The position numbers and the translations under genes are program-made. A DNA stretch of 64,000 bases from Pyropia haitanensis (lineage: Eukaryota > Rhodophyta > Bangiophyceae > Bangiales > Bangiaceae), in contig SDUX01000007.1 of NCBI GenBank assembly GCA_008729055.1, forward strand, positions 3,850,090 through 3,914,089, given 5' to 3'. Under the pieces are notes generated by a model. It saw only the letters and a list, made by a program, of their open reading frames with translations, ran no database searches and was not told the origin of the DNA. Positions 47,301-57,634 of this stretch are shown here, in pieces (within the stretch, counting starts at the first letter, position 1; each line of letters begins with the position of its first letter).

Positions 47301-47700
47301 CGGCGCGGACGCGGATGACGCCCCTGGCGGGAGCGCCGCCGGCGGCGGCACCGCGGGTGGTGGCCGCCCCAGCAGCGGCCGCCGGTCGGGCAATGATGAC
47401 GCGCGGATGCGGGTGCAGGCGGCGGTCGCGTGTGCGGTCAAGGCGGGGCGGCGGCTGTCTCGGGGGGCCCTCACCGCCGCCGTGCGGGGCGCCCTGGCGC
47501 CCCGCTTCCCCGTCACGGACGCGGAGGTGGGGCGGGCGGTGGAGGCGCTCGTGGAGCGGGAGCTGCTCGCTGTCACCCCCGCAACGGGTGGCGCTGGCGG
47601 CGACGGCGGCGGCGGCGGCGGCGGCTGCGGCGGCGGCGGCGGCGGCGGCGGCGACGGCGGCAGTGGCGGTGACGATGACATTGTTGAGTACGTACTCTGA
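42991..47700 (+). CDS. Divergent cullin with large low-complexity inserts
   Basis: Cullins are scaffolds of RING ubiquitin ligases. Conserved elements appear in family order: FIDLYSRVYRMVLADGAG (43520), MELYRSAFERKFLDASAEYF (45256), LACVTRLFRFLDDKAAFLSE (46118), MIEDLRDTVGPAYTSPLARM (46333), INVLVLTAGAWPLPSP, LTVHAGRRLTWLPALASVEV, LTTTPAQAAVLLLFNATPSL, and a C-terminal winged-helix NEDD8 domain (VQAAVACAVKAGRRLSRGAL to VEALVERELL). The lysine in ACAVKAGRR aligns with the neddylation lysine of the IVRIMKxRK motif. The LYSRVYRMVL block resembles the CUL3 branch most. Length (about 1570 residues) is twice the family norm because of Ala/Gly inserts, including 28 glycines at 44278-44361. The frame steps away at C runs 43478-43501 and back at G16 (43804-43819). 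The start at 42991 is the best of several in-frame Met codons. Confidence 0.85.
44278..44361 (+). repeat. GGC trinucleotide repeat coding poly-Gly
   Basis: Twenty-eight uninterrupted GGC codons lie inside the cullin gene, between the N-terminal cullin repeats. Such a run is prone to length change and is unlikely to be part of the fold. Confidence 0.95.
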
Positions 47701-49719
47701 GGGGAGGAAGGCGCGCCATGGCGTTCGGGAATGCGGTTTTGTAGCCGTGTTGGGCCTGTTGGGTTCTCCCCAGTGGTGGACAAACGCCGGCGTTTACCAC
47801 GTTCCGTCGGCAGCTACGACGGTGTAAATATAGCATTGTTCTTGGCAGTGACGCTGCGCTCACGGTGTGTACGCGGTGCGTCGGCGGTGTCGCAGACAGA
47901 CGCGGGCCACATCTTTCGGCGACACCCGCCCTCGGTGACAATCTGTGTCATACTCATACCGACCATTCCCAACGCCTATCCCAACGACGCCGTCAGGCTC
48001 GTCCAATCGCCGCGAGCCGCCCGCCCAAGTGGATCGGCCTGGCGCCATGCGCGGCCATCAGTAGAGAGTTTTTACAACCCTTCCGTGAGATCGTTTGTGA
48101 CAACGTGGCACCAAGCTCTTTACAAAAAGGGGGCTACTACCTGCAAAACGATCTCACAGAGAGCTCACGTGAGAAGAGCCTGTGACAAGAACGGGGTGAG
48201 TTGTCACGGCCAGAAGCCCAGAGTGTGAGTGCAGATGGCGACCATCGTTATCGCCGGCGCTGTGCACACAGGAGGCGGGATTACTGGCGCGGAGCGTGTG
48301 GTCATGAGGGGTTGGGCCGGCGAGGGCCCAGCATGCGGAGAAATTAAAGGAAATCCTCGTTCCAAGGAGTTCTCACAGAGGATCTCACGGTCGCCTGGAC
48401 ACAACGCTTGGTTCGCCTCGCCGTGGCTGACAACACATACAGCTGAACCGTTCTCACAAACGATCTCACGAACGCGCAGTAAATACTCTCTAGTTGCCGA
48501 GATCACAGGAGCGTGGACCAACTAAATTTGCGCTCATCACCAGCTTTGCCACATCCCAATCTACTGTCAGTCAGGCCATGTTTGACACGCAGGGTTCGGT
48601 GCAGCGCGCACTGGATGCGGTTGGCGAGAGAGGTGCGGAAGACGGGAGAGCGATGAAAGTGGTGGTGAAGCGGTACCAGTGCCGCCTGCCTTGGTGGCGG
48701 AAGCGAGATCGCGTTCACGTGCCAATCTGGCAAGATATCTTGCAGGCCAATACCCAAGCTACCCAGAGCTGTCAGGGCGCCCTTCCCGCTCCCCCCTTTG
48801 CGCAGGGGCCTCCCGCGCTTGATAACTCGCATACCCCAGTTGCGGATGGCGGTCGAGGCAGGCCAATTTTGGAGCCCGATTGCACAACCGTACGGGCAGG
48901 AGCAGCACGTGACTGCGAACGCCCGTTCGTGACGTCCGTACGATTGGCTCTGGCTCGTTGCGGTAGGTGCGCGAAACTCCTGTTTCTAGCTGTATCCGGC
49001 TGAGGATGGCCCCCAAAACAGGGTGACGCACTCGCGCCAGGCGGGGAGCGCCTGGGCGGTGGCGGGCCAAAACCGGGGGTGCTCAACCTCCCCTACTGAA
49101 CCCGCTTTTGACCCCCGGCACGTGACAAGATCGCCGCCACCTTCGCTCGAACCGTGTGGAAGGGCGGCCGGCCGGCGGCGGCGCCGGTGCCCCCCACGGC
49201 CTTCCTCCCTGCCGGGCTGCAAAGTGAAAGGGTCAATCCCCGCTGCCGCACCACTGGCACGTGTTGGGGTGCGTTGAGTCCTCGCTGCATCCCACCGGGA
49301 AGGGAGTGAGGGAGGGTTCGCCCCCGACGGCCGCAGCCGGTGCCCATCACGTGCGCCTGCGCGACTACCATCCGAGCAGCCGGGCAGTGGCGCACTCTCC
49401 CCCCCCCCCCCCCCCGTTTGTACCACCGACGCGGTCACGCGCACCGCCGCCCCTTACCGCCCGAACCGCCACCGCCACCAAGCCTTCCGCTATCGCTCCA
49501 CAAGGTTTGGGGGAGACAACGGAGTCCACGCGTTCCACTTCCATAACTGTGCTGAGGACCACACGTCTCCACGCTCCCTGCTTGCTTTCCCGCACATGCT
49601 CTTTTCCCGCACGTGCTTTTTCCCGCACGTGCTTCACTCCCTCTCTCCCCTCCCCCCTCTCCCATCCATTCACTACCCGCTCATCGACCCATCTTGCACC
49701 TTCGATCGCTCACACAACG
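47701..49719. other. Intergenic region carrying a MITE
   Basis: It lies between the cullin and the unknown gene at 49720. Apart from the inverted-repeat element at 48064-48490, the DNA is of moderate GC without a recognisable gene. The last ~330 bases are C/T-rich leader with three close CCCGCACGTGCTT-like copies at about 49588-49632. Confidence 0.5.
48064..48490. mobile_element. Putative Tc1/mariner-type MITE with TA target duplication
   Basis: The 427-base element begins GAGAGT and ends ACTCTC and is flanked on both sides by TA (48062-48063, 48491-48492), the target duplication of Tc1/mariner elements. Its ends form imperfect inverted repeats of about 42 bases. They include TTTAC or TTTTAC and a 16-base perfect core GTGAGATCGTTTGTGA (48085-48100; complement at 48454-48469). 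Two partial copies of the AACGATCTCACA core lie inside (about 48147-48160 and 48367-48390). There is no transposase frame, so it would be non-autonomous. Confidence 0.75.
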
Positions 49720-51777
49720 ATGGGCGACATGCCCGTCTCACACGATGAGCTCCTCGGCGGCGTCGGCCGGGGCGCGCTGCTCGATTCAACCGCCGGCTTC
49801 CGTGGCGTCGGCTGCCTCGACGTCCTCGATCCGCTCTCCTTTCTCCGCGGCGGCGCGATCGAAGACGCGATCGGCGCGGTCGGCCATCCCGCCGCCTCCG
49901 CCGGCCGGGGCCCGGGCGACAGCACGCTGTGGGTGAGCGGCACCTCGGACAGCGGGGGCTATGGCTTGGGCGGCGGCGACATTGGCGGTGGCGGCATTGG
50001 TAGCGGCAGCGGTGGCGGCGCCGCCACCGATGCCAGAGGCGCCGGGCTGTCGGCACTCACCTCCAACGCGTCGCTCGACTGGGGGTGGCTCGACTTGGCC
50101 GCCGAAGGGGACGCGGCCGGCACCCACCGGTGGCCGGTTGGGAGCGCCGCGGAGGCGCTCGGGCCGGGGTGCAGCGTGCTGGGTGACCTCCGACCGCCGC
50201 TGGCGAGTGCGCTCGCGGGCGGCAAGGGCGCCCGGGGGGACCCGCTGGCGAGCACCGGCAGCCTGTCGCAGTGGTTTTTGCCCGGCGCCACGGCAGCGGC
50301 CGAGGCCATGGCGGGGACGATCGAGGTAGCGGCGGCACCACCGCCGCGGGCGCCGACGCTGGTTGCCGGCGCATCGAGCCTCAACTACAATGCCGACACG
50401 CCGCCTCTATTTGCGGCCACATCCGCGACGACCGGTCGGGTTGCACCAAGGGCCGCCGCGTCCACCGTGACTGCCGCACCAAGGGTGGCGGCTCTAGCGA
50501 CCGCGTCGCCCGCGACGGGACTGATCGGCGCGAAAGCAGTGCCGAACGTGGCGAACTGGATCGCCGACCACACGTCGGGTGGCACCAAGGCCGCGGCACC
50601 CACGCCCACCGCGGTGGCGCCGCGCCCACCCTCCTGTAGCGGGCGCAGCCGGGGGAGCTCCTCCAGCGGCGACAGCCCCCCGTTTAGCCTGATCACGGGC
50701 GCGTCGACGGGCTCGGACGGGTCGTCGGAGAACTCGCTCAAGGCGTCGTCGACCGCCGCGGCACCTCACCGCCGCAAGGCAGCTTGCCCTGCCAAGCGAC
50801 CGCGGAGCGCGCTGCCACCGCCGTCGCGGCAGCAGCGGCCACGTTTCACGGCGCCGGCGCCGGCGGTGTCCGCGCCCGCGTCAGCGGCGGCGGCCCAAGC
50901 CCCGCTGCCGCAACCAGCGCCGCCGTCGGTCACCCCACTGGCGGCCGCGGCGGCGGGGGCGCTGCCGGCCAAGCCCCCATCCGCGCCCGTGGCCGTCACC
51001 GCGGTGCAACAGGTGGCCGTCGGTCGCCGCCGATCGACGAGCGGCAGCGGCGGCGCACCCATTCCCGCAACGCCCGTGGCGGCAGCGCCGGCCACTGCCG
51101 GCGGGGTGGCGAGTGCACCTGCTGTCGACGGCGTGCTGCTGCTGCCGCCGCCGCTGCACCGGGCGTCTCCCACCGTGGCGGGCACCGCGGCGCTGTCGTC
51201 TACCTTTTCCGCGTGGTTTGGCCGCTCCCGCGCGGCGCTGCTCGCCGCGACCGACGCGACCGCGTCTGCCGCGACGGCCGCCGCGGCCGCGGCGGCGGCG
51301 GCGGCCAGCACCAACCCCCCTGGGGCGCCGCCGCCCACGCCCGCCGCCCCAGTGGCGCTGACGCTGCTCGCGACGGAGCTGACGCTCTACGCCAACGCCC
51401 TCGGCGCCCTCCTCCCCGCGGTCGTGCCGTGGCTCCCCCACCCCGCCGTCGTGGAGGCGTACCAGATGGACGCGACCGCGCACGCGGCGTCGGCGGCGGG
51501 GCTCGTCCGCCTCGCGGCGGTCGACGCGGCCGGCGCGTTCCTTGCCGCCCACCAGCTGGCGGTCGTGGTCGAGGCGCACACGGAAAAGATGAGCGTGCAC
51601 CTGCTGCCGCTGGCGGGGCAGGCCGTGGGGGGGGAGGCCCTCCAGGCGCTCGCCGCGGCGATCGCGCCGCCACCGGGCGTCGCGACGGCCGCCGCGGGGG
51701 GGCTCTACTCGCCGGTGGGGCAGCTGCCACGCGGGGCCGACGCGCCCCGTGGGGGGGGGGTGTGTGCCGCTGAGTGA
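49720..51777 (+). CDS. Unknown Ser/Ala-rich protein with a basic nuclear-signal-like segment
   Basis: This intronless 685-residue protein starts at the first Met after a C/T-rich leader. Its N-terminus looks conserved (MPVSHDELLGGVGRGALL, FRGVGCLDVLDPLSFLRGG). The middle contains SSGDSPPFSLITGASTGSDG and a basic RRKAACPAKRPRSALPP, which resembles a nuclear localisation signal. The C-terminal quarter is helical and Ala-rich (LLATELTLYANALGALLPAV, VEAYQMDATAHAASAAGL, FLAAHQLAVVVEAHTEKM) and may be a dimerisation region. Acidic-Ser-rich and Ala/Pro-rich parts would fit a transcriptional regulator, but no DNA-binding domain is seen. I do not recognise the family. The single frame stays open through the whole length with natural composition, which supports the gene. 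Confidence 0.65.
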   Translation: MGDMPVSHDELLGGVGRGALLDSTAGFRGVGCLDVLDPLSFLRGGAIEDAIGAVGHPAASAGRGPGDSTLWVSGTSDSGGYGLGGGDIGGGGIGSGSGGGAATDARGAGLSALTSNASLDWGWLDLAAEGDAAGTHRWPVGSAAEALGPGCSVLGDLRPPLASALAGGKGARGDPLASTGSLSQWFLPGATAAAEAMAGTIEVAAAPPPRAPTLVAGASSLNYNADTPPLFAATSATTGRVAPRAAASTVTAAPRVAALATASPATGLIGAKAVPNVANWIADHTSGGTKAAAPTPTAVAPRPPSCSGRSRGSSSSGDSPPFSLITGASTGSDGSSENSLKASSTAAAPHRRKAACPAKRPRSALPPPSRQQRPRFTAPAPAVSAPASAAAAQAPLPQPAPPSVTPLAAAAAGALPAKPPSAPVAVTAVQQVAVGRRRSTSGSGGAPIPATPVAAAPATAGGVASAPAVDGVLLLPPPLHRASPTVAGTAALSSTFSAWFGRSRAALLAATDATASAATAAAAAAAAAASTNPPGAPPPTPAAPVALTLLATELTLYANALGALLPAVVPWLPHPAVVEAYQMDATAHAASAAGLVRLAAVDAAGAFLAAHQLAVVVEAHTEKMSVHLLPLAGQAVGGEALQALAAAIAPPPGVATAAAGGLYSPVGQLPRGADAPRGGGVCAAE

Positions 51778-52925
51778 GGTGCGCACGCAAGGGGAACCTC
51801 GATGCTGCTGAGCCGCGACGAACAACGAATGGGCGGCGCACAGTGACGGCCGGCGGGTGTGTCGGGCGGATGCGTGCGCTCGCTCCCGGGCGGGCTGTGG
51901 GCCGGGCGCGGGATGTTGCCCGCGCTTCCTGAGCCGCCGCCCTTGCCGTGTTGTCCCAACGGCCGCCCGGGTAGCAGCCAGCGGTGTCTTGGACGTGGTT
52001 TTGTACTGTACCACTCTTGACCTTGTCATCCCATCCCCATGAGCCGGCGGCGGCGGTGGACAGCGGCGGCGGTAGCGGGGGCGGCGGGCGACAGCGGCGG
52101 CGGTGGCGGCGGCGGGCCCATTATGACTCGTGAACAAGCCGCCTTCAAGAAGAGCTGCAGGGGCAGAGGAGCCGCTGCGGCGGCAAGCGATCCACTTCAT
52201 CCCTATTGTACACGCGTGGGCGATGATCTAGGCACGACTGTGAACGGCCAACCAGTAGGCTGAGAACATTGGTGCTCGTTTTTTTATTCTCTTCCTCCCT
52301 CCAGCCGCCGCTGTCGATGCGGCTCTCACCACGCTCACGCCGCGGCTGCGGCTGCCGCGGCATGACGTACCTCTCTTTTCCCCCATCTCGACCGCACGGT
52401 ACCACCCGCGCCAAGCGACCGCACCGCGCACGTCCCGCCAGCGGCGGCGTCACACCAGCCCCGCGGATGGGGGAGAGCAGGGGGAGGGTGGTTGCGCAGA
52501 GCCCGGGGGTACCCCCCTGCCCCTACGCGCAATTGGCGCGCCGGGAGCACCCCCTGCGCACCCGCGCCCGCGGCGCGCGCGGTGGCGACGCGCGCGGCGC
52601 GCCCGCGGGGCGACCGCGCGACGACGGCGCGCCCGCGCTGCGCACGTGCGCGCCGGCTCACTGGCGGCGGCCAACGCACCCCGCCGCGCCGCCGCAGCCG
52701 GCATGACCACCGCTTCACTCCCTATCACCACCACCCCCCCCCCCCCCGCCCACCAGCCCGGCACGAAAACGCCGTGTCCTCGCCCGCCAACCGGCCCGTT
52801 TTTCGCACACGCGCAAGGGAAACGGCGCCCGCGGCGCCGCCCGCCATTCATCCCCCACTGCCGACCCGCGGCTACCCGTCCCCCGCCACCTCTCGTTGCC
52901 TCCCTCCCCCCCCTCGGCGACATCC
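51778..52925. other. Tail-to-tail spacer
   Basis: This spacer holds the 3' ends of the unknown gene (+) and LC8 (-). Short frames in it lack motifs. GC rises sharply at 52540-52700. Confidence 0.45.
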
Positions 52926-54021
52926 TCATTGCGGCATATCCCGCAGGGCCTTGAAGAGCAGCACCCCTTCGCCGTTGATGTAAAAGTATAGGTAACCGCC
53001 CGGCTCGTGACACACCTTGGTCGCGTAGTGGCTGTGGTGGCCGTCCGGTGGGCCGAGAGTCAACAGGAGGAGCACAAGAGGAACAGCGCGGAGTGACCAG
53101 GGCGACCAAGGAAACCAACACGGGCAGCGAAAAACACGGTGCGTCTCCTCGATACGGAAACGTCAGGCAATGCACTCTCGTCTCCGCTGTTGACGGAATC
53201 AATTCAGACACCAGGGCGCCGCTGCACACGCCACCCCCCTCCTTCCGCCGCCCGCCTGCACGCCCCCACCTCTCCCCCTCCTTCTTCACCCCCCAACCCG
53301 TCCTGTGGCCACTCACCAGCGGCACCATTCCCAACGTACCGCCCGACGATGCAGTGCCAGGGACCCCCGTAGCGGCTGTCAAACTCGCCCTGCAGGCGGT
53401 TGGCGAGCTGCTTCTCATTCTCTCGATGGACGTAGATGGCCTGCGCATCCGGGAGAGGGAGATCAACGAAGCAGGGGGGAGCACGCACACAGCGCAGAGG
53501 GGAAGAGGGGCAACTTGTGGAGCAAGCATGTATGTGAGTCGTGTCCTTGTCCATGTGCACACAGCGGCAGGGATGCGAGCATGAGCACCGCCGCCATGGC
53601 TCAATGGCTCGCAACTCCCACGCCACACGCTCGTCATAGGGTGGCCACCTAAAGGCGGTGCGCGGGGCCGCGCGGGCGGCGGCGGCCGCCAACAGGCAGG
53701 GGCAGCACCCTCCCCACGGAGGGAGCACCGCAGCTGCAGCCGCGCAAACGCAAGCGCAGACACCGGAACGCATCCCCCCGCTCGCTCGCGGCCCCCCCGC
53801 CCCACACGCTGCGGCACCCCCCCTGCGTCCCGTTCCCCCCCTGCCCATCCCGCCCACGACTCTCCTCCTACCCCCCCTCACCGCCCGTACCGACCACAGC
53901 CGCGTCCACCCCCCCCCCCCGTCAACCCCCCCCCACGTACCGCCTTGGCCAGGCTAACCGCCGTCTTTTGCATGTCATCCCGCATGTCCGCGTCCTTGAT
54001 CCACACGTCGCTCGAGTCCAT
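52926..54021 (-). CDS. LC8-type dynein light chain
   Basis: Three exons (53941-54021, 53340-53440, 52926-53031) give 95 residues. Both donors are GTACGT; acceptors end in GCGCAG and CCACAG. The product follows LC8 (DYNLL) throughout: VWIKDADMRDDMQKTAVSLA, then IYVHRENEKQLANRLQGEFD, the SRYGGPWHCIVGR core, and HYATKVCHEPGGYLYFYING ending VLLFKAL. LC8 is a small homodimeric hub that binds short linear motifs in many proteins as well as dynein intermediate chains. The phase-2 intron after WHCIVG restores the conserved Arg. Red algae have no flagella and are reported to lack dynein motors, so here it may act only as a hub; that is inference and depends on the organism call. Confidence 0.95.
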
Positions 54022-56387
54022 CGTCGCCGCCGCCGCGGCGGCGACAGCGGGCGGCGGGGAGCGGGTACGGGGGGCCGCCACGCCTGGCTCGTTCCTGCCG
54101 CCACTGGCACTTCCGCCCTTGCGGCGGGGTATGCCGCTGCTGCTGCCGCTGCCGGTGCCGCCGCCAGCCCACCGCCGGGGTCGTCCTGTCCCGTCCCCGC
54201 CGATGGGGGACGGCGGAGAAAAAAAAAAGGAAACCAAAACGAAAAGCACGAACTGGGGATGGCGGGGGGGGGGGCAGGCCGCGCCGCCGCCCGCCCGCGA
54301 GCGCGGCGCCGCGGCCGCACAGCCGCGACGAGCGCGGCGAATCCCTCCCAAAGAGCGGGGGGGGGGGGGGGAGACGAGGAAGCGCGGCGAGGGACGGAGG
54401 TAGACGAGGAGCGGCTGCCGCCGACGCCACACCACCAGCACGTGCCAGCCGCGGTGGGAGGACCGCGGGGGGGCGGGAGCGTGCCTGCACTGCCACGACG
54501 GGTTCGCCGCCACGGGTGGGGCGCAAAAAGAAAAACAAGGGGGGATGGCAGCGCCGCCGTCGACCCGTCCACCCCCCCCCCCCCCCCCCCCAAAACATAA
54601 GAACGGGCGCGCGCGGCCCTCGCTGCGCATCGCCCACCGCCGTGCGTGGGCGGGCCCCAACCCTGGCGGCACAGTGGCAATGCGCACCCCCCCGCGTCCC
54701 CGCACCGACGGGCGGCGGGAAACCCCCCCCCCCCCCGCAAGGCCTCCGCGGTCCCCCTCCCGCACCGCCACACATTCCCGCCGCCCCACCACACGGGGGC
54801 ACACGCAGGCGGGTGCGGTGGCGGGTGGTGGCGGCGGGCGCCCCGCACGCGCGGTGCTCCCCCTCGCCCACGTGAGTGTCCCGCCACGCCGATCCGCCCG
54901 GTTTTCCGCGACCGTGTTGCGCCAGGCGTCGGCGCCGCGGCCGTGGATCATGACAAGTGGCCCCGCCGCACGCGCCGCGGCGGTGTTGGGAGCTGTCTTG
55001 CAGTACAGTGCGCGACCGCGAGGTCGCGCGGAGTGGCGACGTCCCGCGGGTGGCCCGGAAATCGGGACACGGAAAAAACGTCATAAGACTGCTCCCAAGT
55101 CGGTGAGCGACGGGGGCGGAGGGCCCCGCCCTACAGAACGCCGGTTAACGATCGTTAAGAGAATCCTTACAAAGTCAACGAAGGTTAACACACTATACAG
55201 ATGTCATTTAACGACTGTAGCGATCTGTACCTTGTCCAAGTATTCTCAGCGTATTTGAGGCTTCTAAATACAATGATGTCGCCTCCTCATCGCAAAGTTG
55301 CCCAGAGGTTATGCACAGCTCCAAACAAGAAGCAATCACGTCATCATCAGAAGGTGTCGCTGTGACCACCGCATGCTGAAAAGTGCGACCCGGAGAGCAC
55401 GCCAACCAACCGACAACTCTATTGGGCGCGCCGCTTCCGCCCGTCTGCTCGTAAAACAAGCACAATCGCAGGTGAGGGACCTTCTCCTCTCTGCGGCCTT
55501 GCACCAGAGTGGCTGGTGGCAACGCACGCAGCTCGGCGATGCCGTCCTCGTTCCGACACAGACCTCTACACCTTTGGGGCGCCTCTGGTGAGCTACCCTC
55601 GCTGGCACGGTAGGAGTCGACCCAACAGTCGATTGACTTGCCTTCGCAGCCCAGCACGCGGTCTCCAGGTTTTTGACAACAAGATCACAGATCCATCTTT
55701 GTACTCAGGTGCACCTGGAAGAGGCAAAAGCATGAACAGCGGTGTTTCCTTCTCCGGTGGACGAGTTGATGGTCGCTGGTGTGCGCCCATTGCAGCAGCA
55801 CTGGTGGATGGATGCCTGAGCAGTACGAACACGTGGGACTGACGTATGGAATTGCGAAGTTTCTCTTCTAGTTGGACCTCAATACAACTTGTGTTCACGA
55901 TGTCTCTACTATGGACCTTAACGACTTTTAACGATTTGTAATACAATGCTCGTTCATCAACTTACGATTAAAGACTGTTCTTAACGCGTTCTTAAAGACT
56001 GTCAACCTGATCGATGATCTACTAGCCGCGCTGCCCGTGGGTGAGTTTGCGACAGGCAAGCGGTGTAGGGTGACGGGGGCCACGGCAGTGCCCGTCTGGG
56101 GTCGACAAGATGGGGACGCGCCACCGGCTCGTGCTGTAGGAACGAAACAGACAAGATGGCACAGTGGACGGCCCGGCCACACCGTCCACCTTCACCTCCC
56201 ACGCCCAACCGCGCAATGGGCCGTCCTTGCCGCCCACGAGGATCCCCCAGCCACACCCCCCACCCCCCTCCCTACACACACGCGCGCGCGCCCGTTGCAG
56301 CCACAGATCCATCCCGACGCCCGCGCGCGCGCGCCCGCGCGCCCGCGCGCCGCCCCCGGCCCGCGCCCGCCGCCCGCGGCCGCGCGC
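54022..56387. other. Intergenic region with an AT-rich island
   Basis: Bases 54022-55130 are GC-rich with many short C and G runs and no gene. Bases 55130-56030 are an abrupt AT-rich island described separately. From 56030 the sequence leads into the 3' end of the three-module gene, with CG-repeat DNA at 56278-56345. Confidence 0.5.
55142..56012. other. AT-rich island with repeated TTAACGA motifs, possible inserted element
   Basis: This ~870-base island differs sharply from the GC-rich flanks. Its left end carries GGTTAACGATCGTTAAGAGA, and its right end, on the opposite strand, carries TTAAGAACGCGTTAAGAACA, an imperfect inverted match. A 23-25-base direct repeat (TTAACGACT...CGATYTGTA) occurs near 55209 and 55919. 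Two minus-strand frames inside (55208-55657, with PHLRLCLFYEQTGGSGAPNR; and 55593-55946) have natural composition but no recognised family. It may be a small DNA transposon or its remnant. Confidence 0.4.
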
Positions 56388-57598
56388 TCACGCACAGGCC
56401 GACGCGGCCATGCCGACCGCCCGCTGCCAGTACGGCGAGCCGCCGCCACACGACGCGCGCGTCGGGTCGCACACAAACAGCAGCACGTCGGCGACCGCAA
56501 CCTGGCTCGACCGCCCCGACAGCGTGACGGTGAACGTCTCGCCCACCGCGAGCGGGCGGGTGAGGAGGTCGTGGCCGTCAAAGTCCACGTGCTTGCCGCC
56601 GACCATCCACTGTGGCAGAGGGGCAGGGGGTGTGGCAGGGTGTAGGGGGTGACGGAGACAGCAGCGACCAAGCGCACCCCACCACAGACGACAGCCCGGA
56701 AAGGGGGCACAGCAACAGAGAGAGCGCCCGCCGTTAGTGGGCCTGCCACAAGGACCAAGGACGCGACGGTGGCGAGCTGCCAAGCCGTGCCAGTAGGAAC
56801 CGCACGGGGGGTCACCCTCCGTGTGGACCCACCCCAGGCGAAACACCCACGGTCCGTGCCAGCAGCGTCACGTACCTCGCGGTTCCCCCTGTTCTGATAC
56901 ACCTTGAAAAAGTCCGCCGTCAGCGGCGTGACGACGCCGCCCTGGAACTTGCGGGCGCCCGCTCCCAGCTTGAGCCACACGCTGCAGGCCCACACCAAAC
57001 CCAGCCGAGACACCACGAGCCACGAGATCCAGGCAGCACCGCCGGCAGGGCGAGGCGCGCAACAGGGAGCACCGTTAGCCATCCGACTCTGACCGTCCAT
57101 GCCGCACCACCGCAACGGCGGGTGACCCCCGCACGACCAGCGCGGGGCAGCCCGCCCTCCCCCCCCCCACGCGCCCCCCCCCCCCCCGCCCGCCGCCGAC
57201 GCACTCCCCCCGTCCCCTCCGCCGCCCTCCCCCCCTCTCGCACCTCGCGGCGCCCCCCCCCCAAGCCGTACTCGTTATAATCGGTCGGGTGCGGCGCGTT
57301 CATCCGCAGCACCACCCGGTACGACGCCGCCACGTCTGGCACAAACGCAAAGGTGCGGACGCCCGCCGCGCCCGGCGGGTCGATCGTCGTGGCCGTCTTG
57401 GCCGGCCGGAAGACGAGCGCCGCCACCCCCGCCACCGTCTGTACTTGCCAGCCGCCGCCGCCGCCAGTCACGGCGGCGGGCATCCGCACCGCCCCGCCGG
57501 CGGCGGCGTACGCGCCACACGCGCTGCCCGTGCCGGGCGGCGGCGGCGGCGCCGCCGTCGGCGTCGGCGTCGGCGTTGGCGTCCCGTCAATCCCCACG

Positions 57599-57634
<36 letters not shown>

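Noticed and set aside
52019..52263. A 74-codon plus-strand frame after the unknown gene at 49720
   Set aside because: It is short, starts with an Arg/Ala/Gly run and shows no conserved segment.
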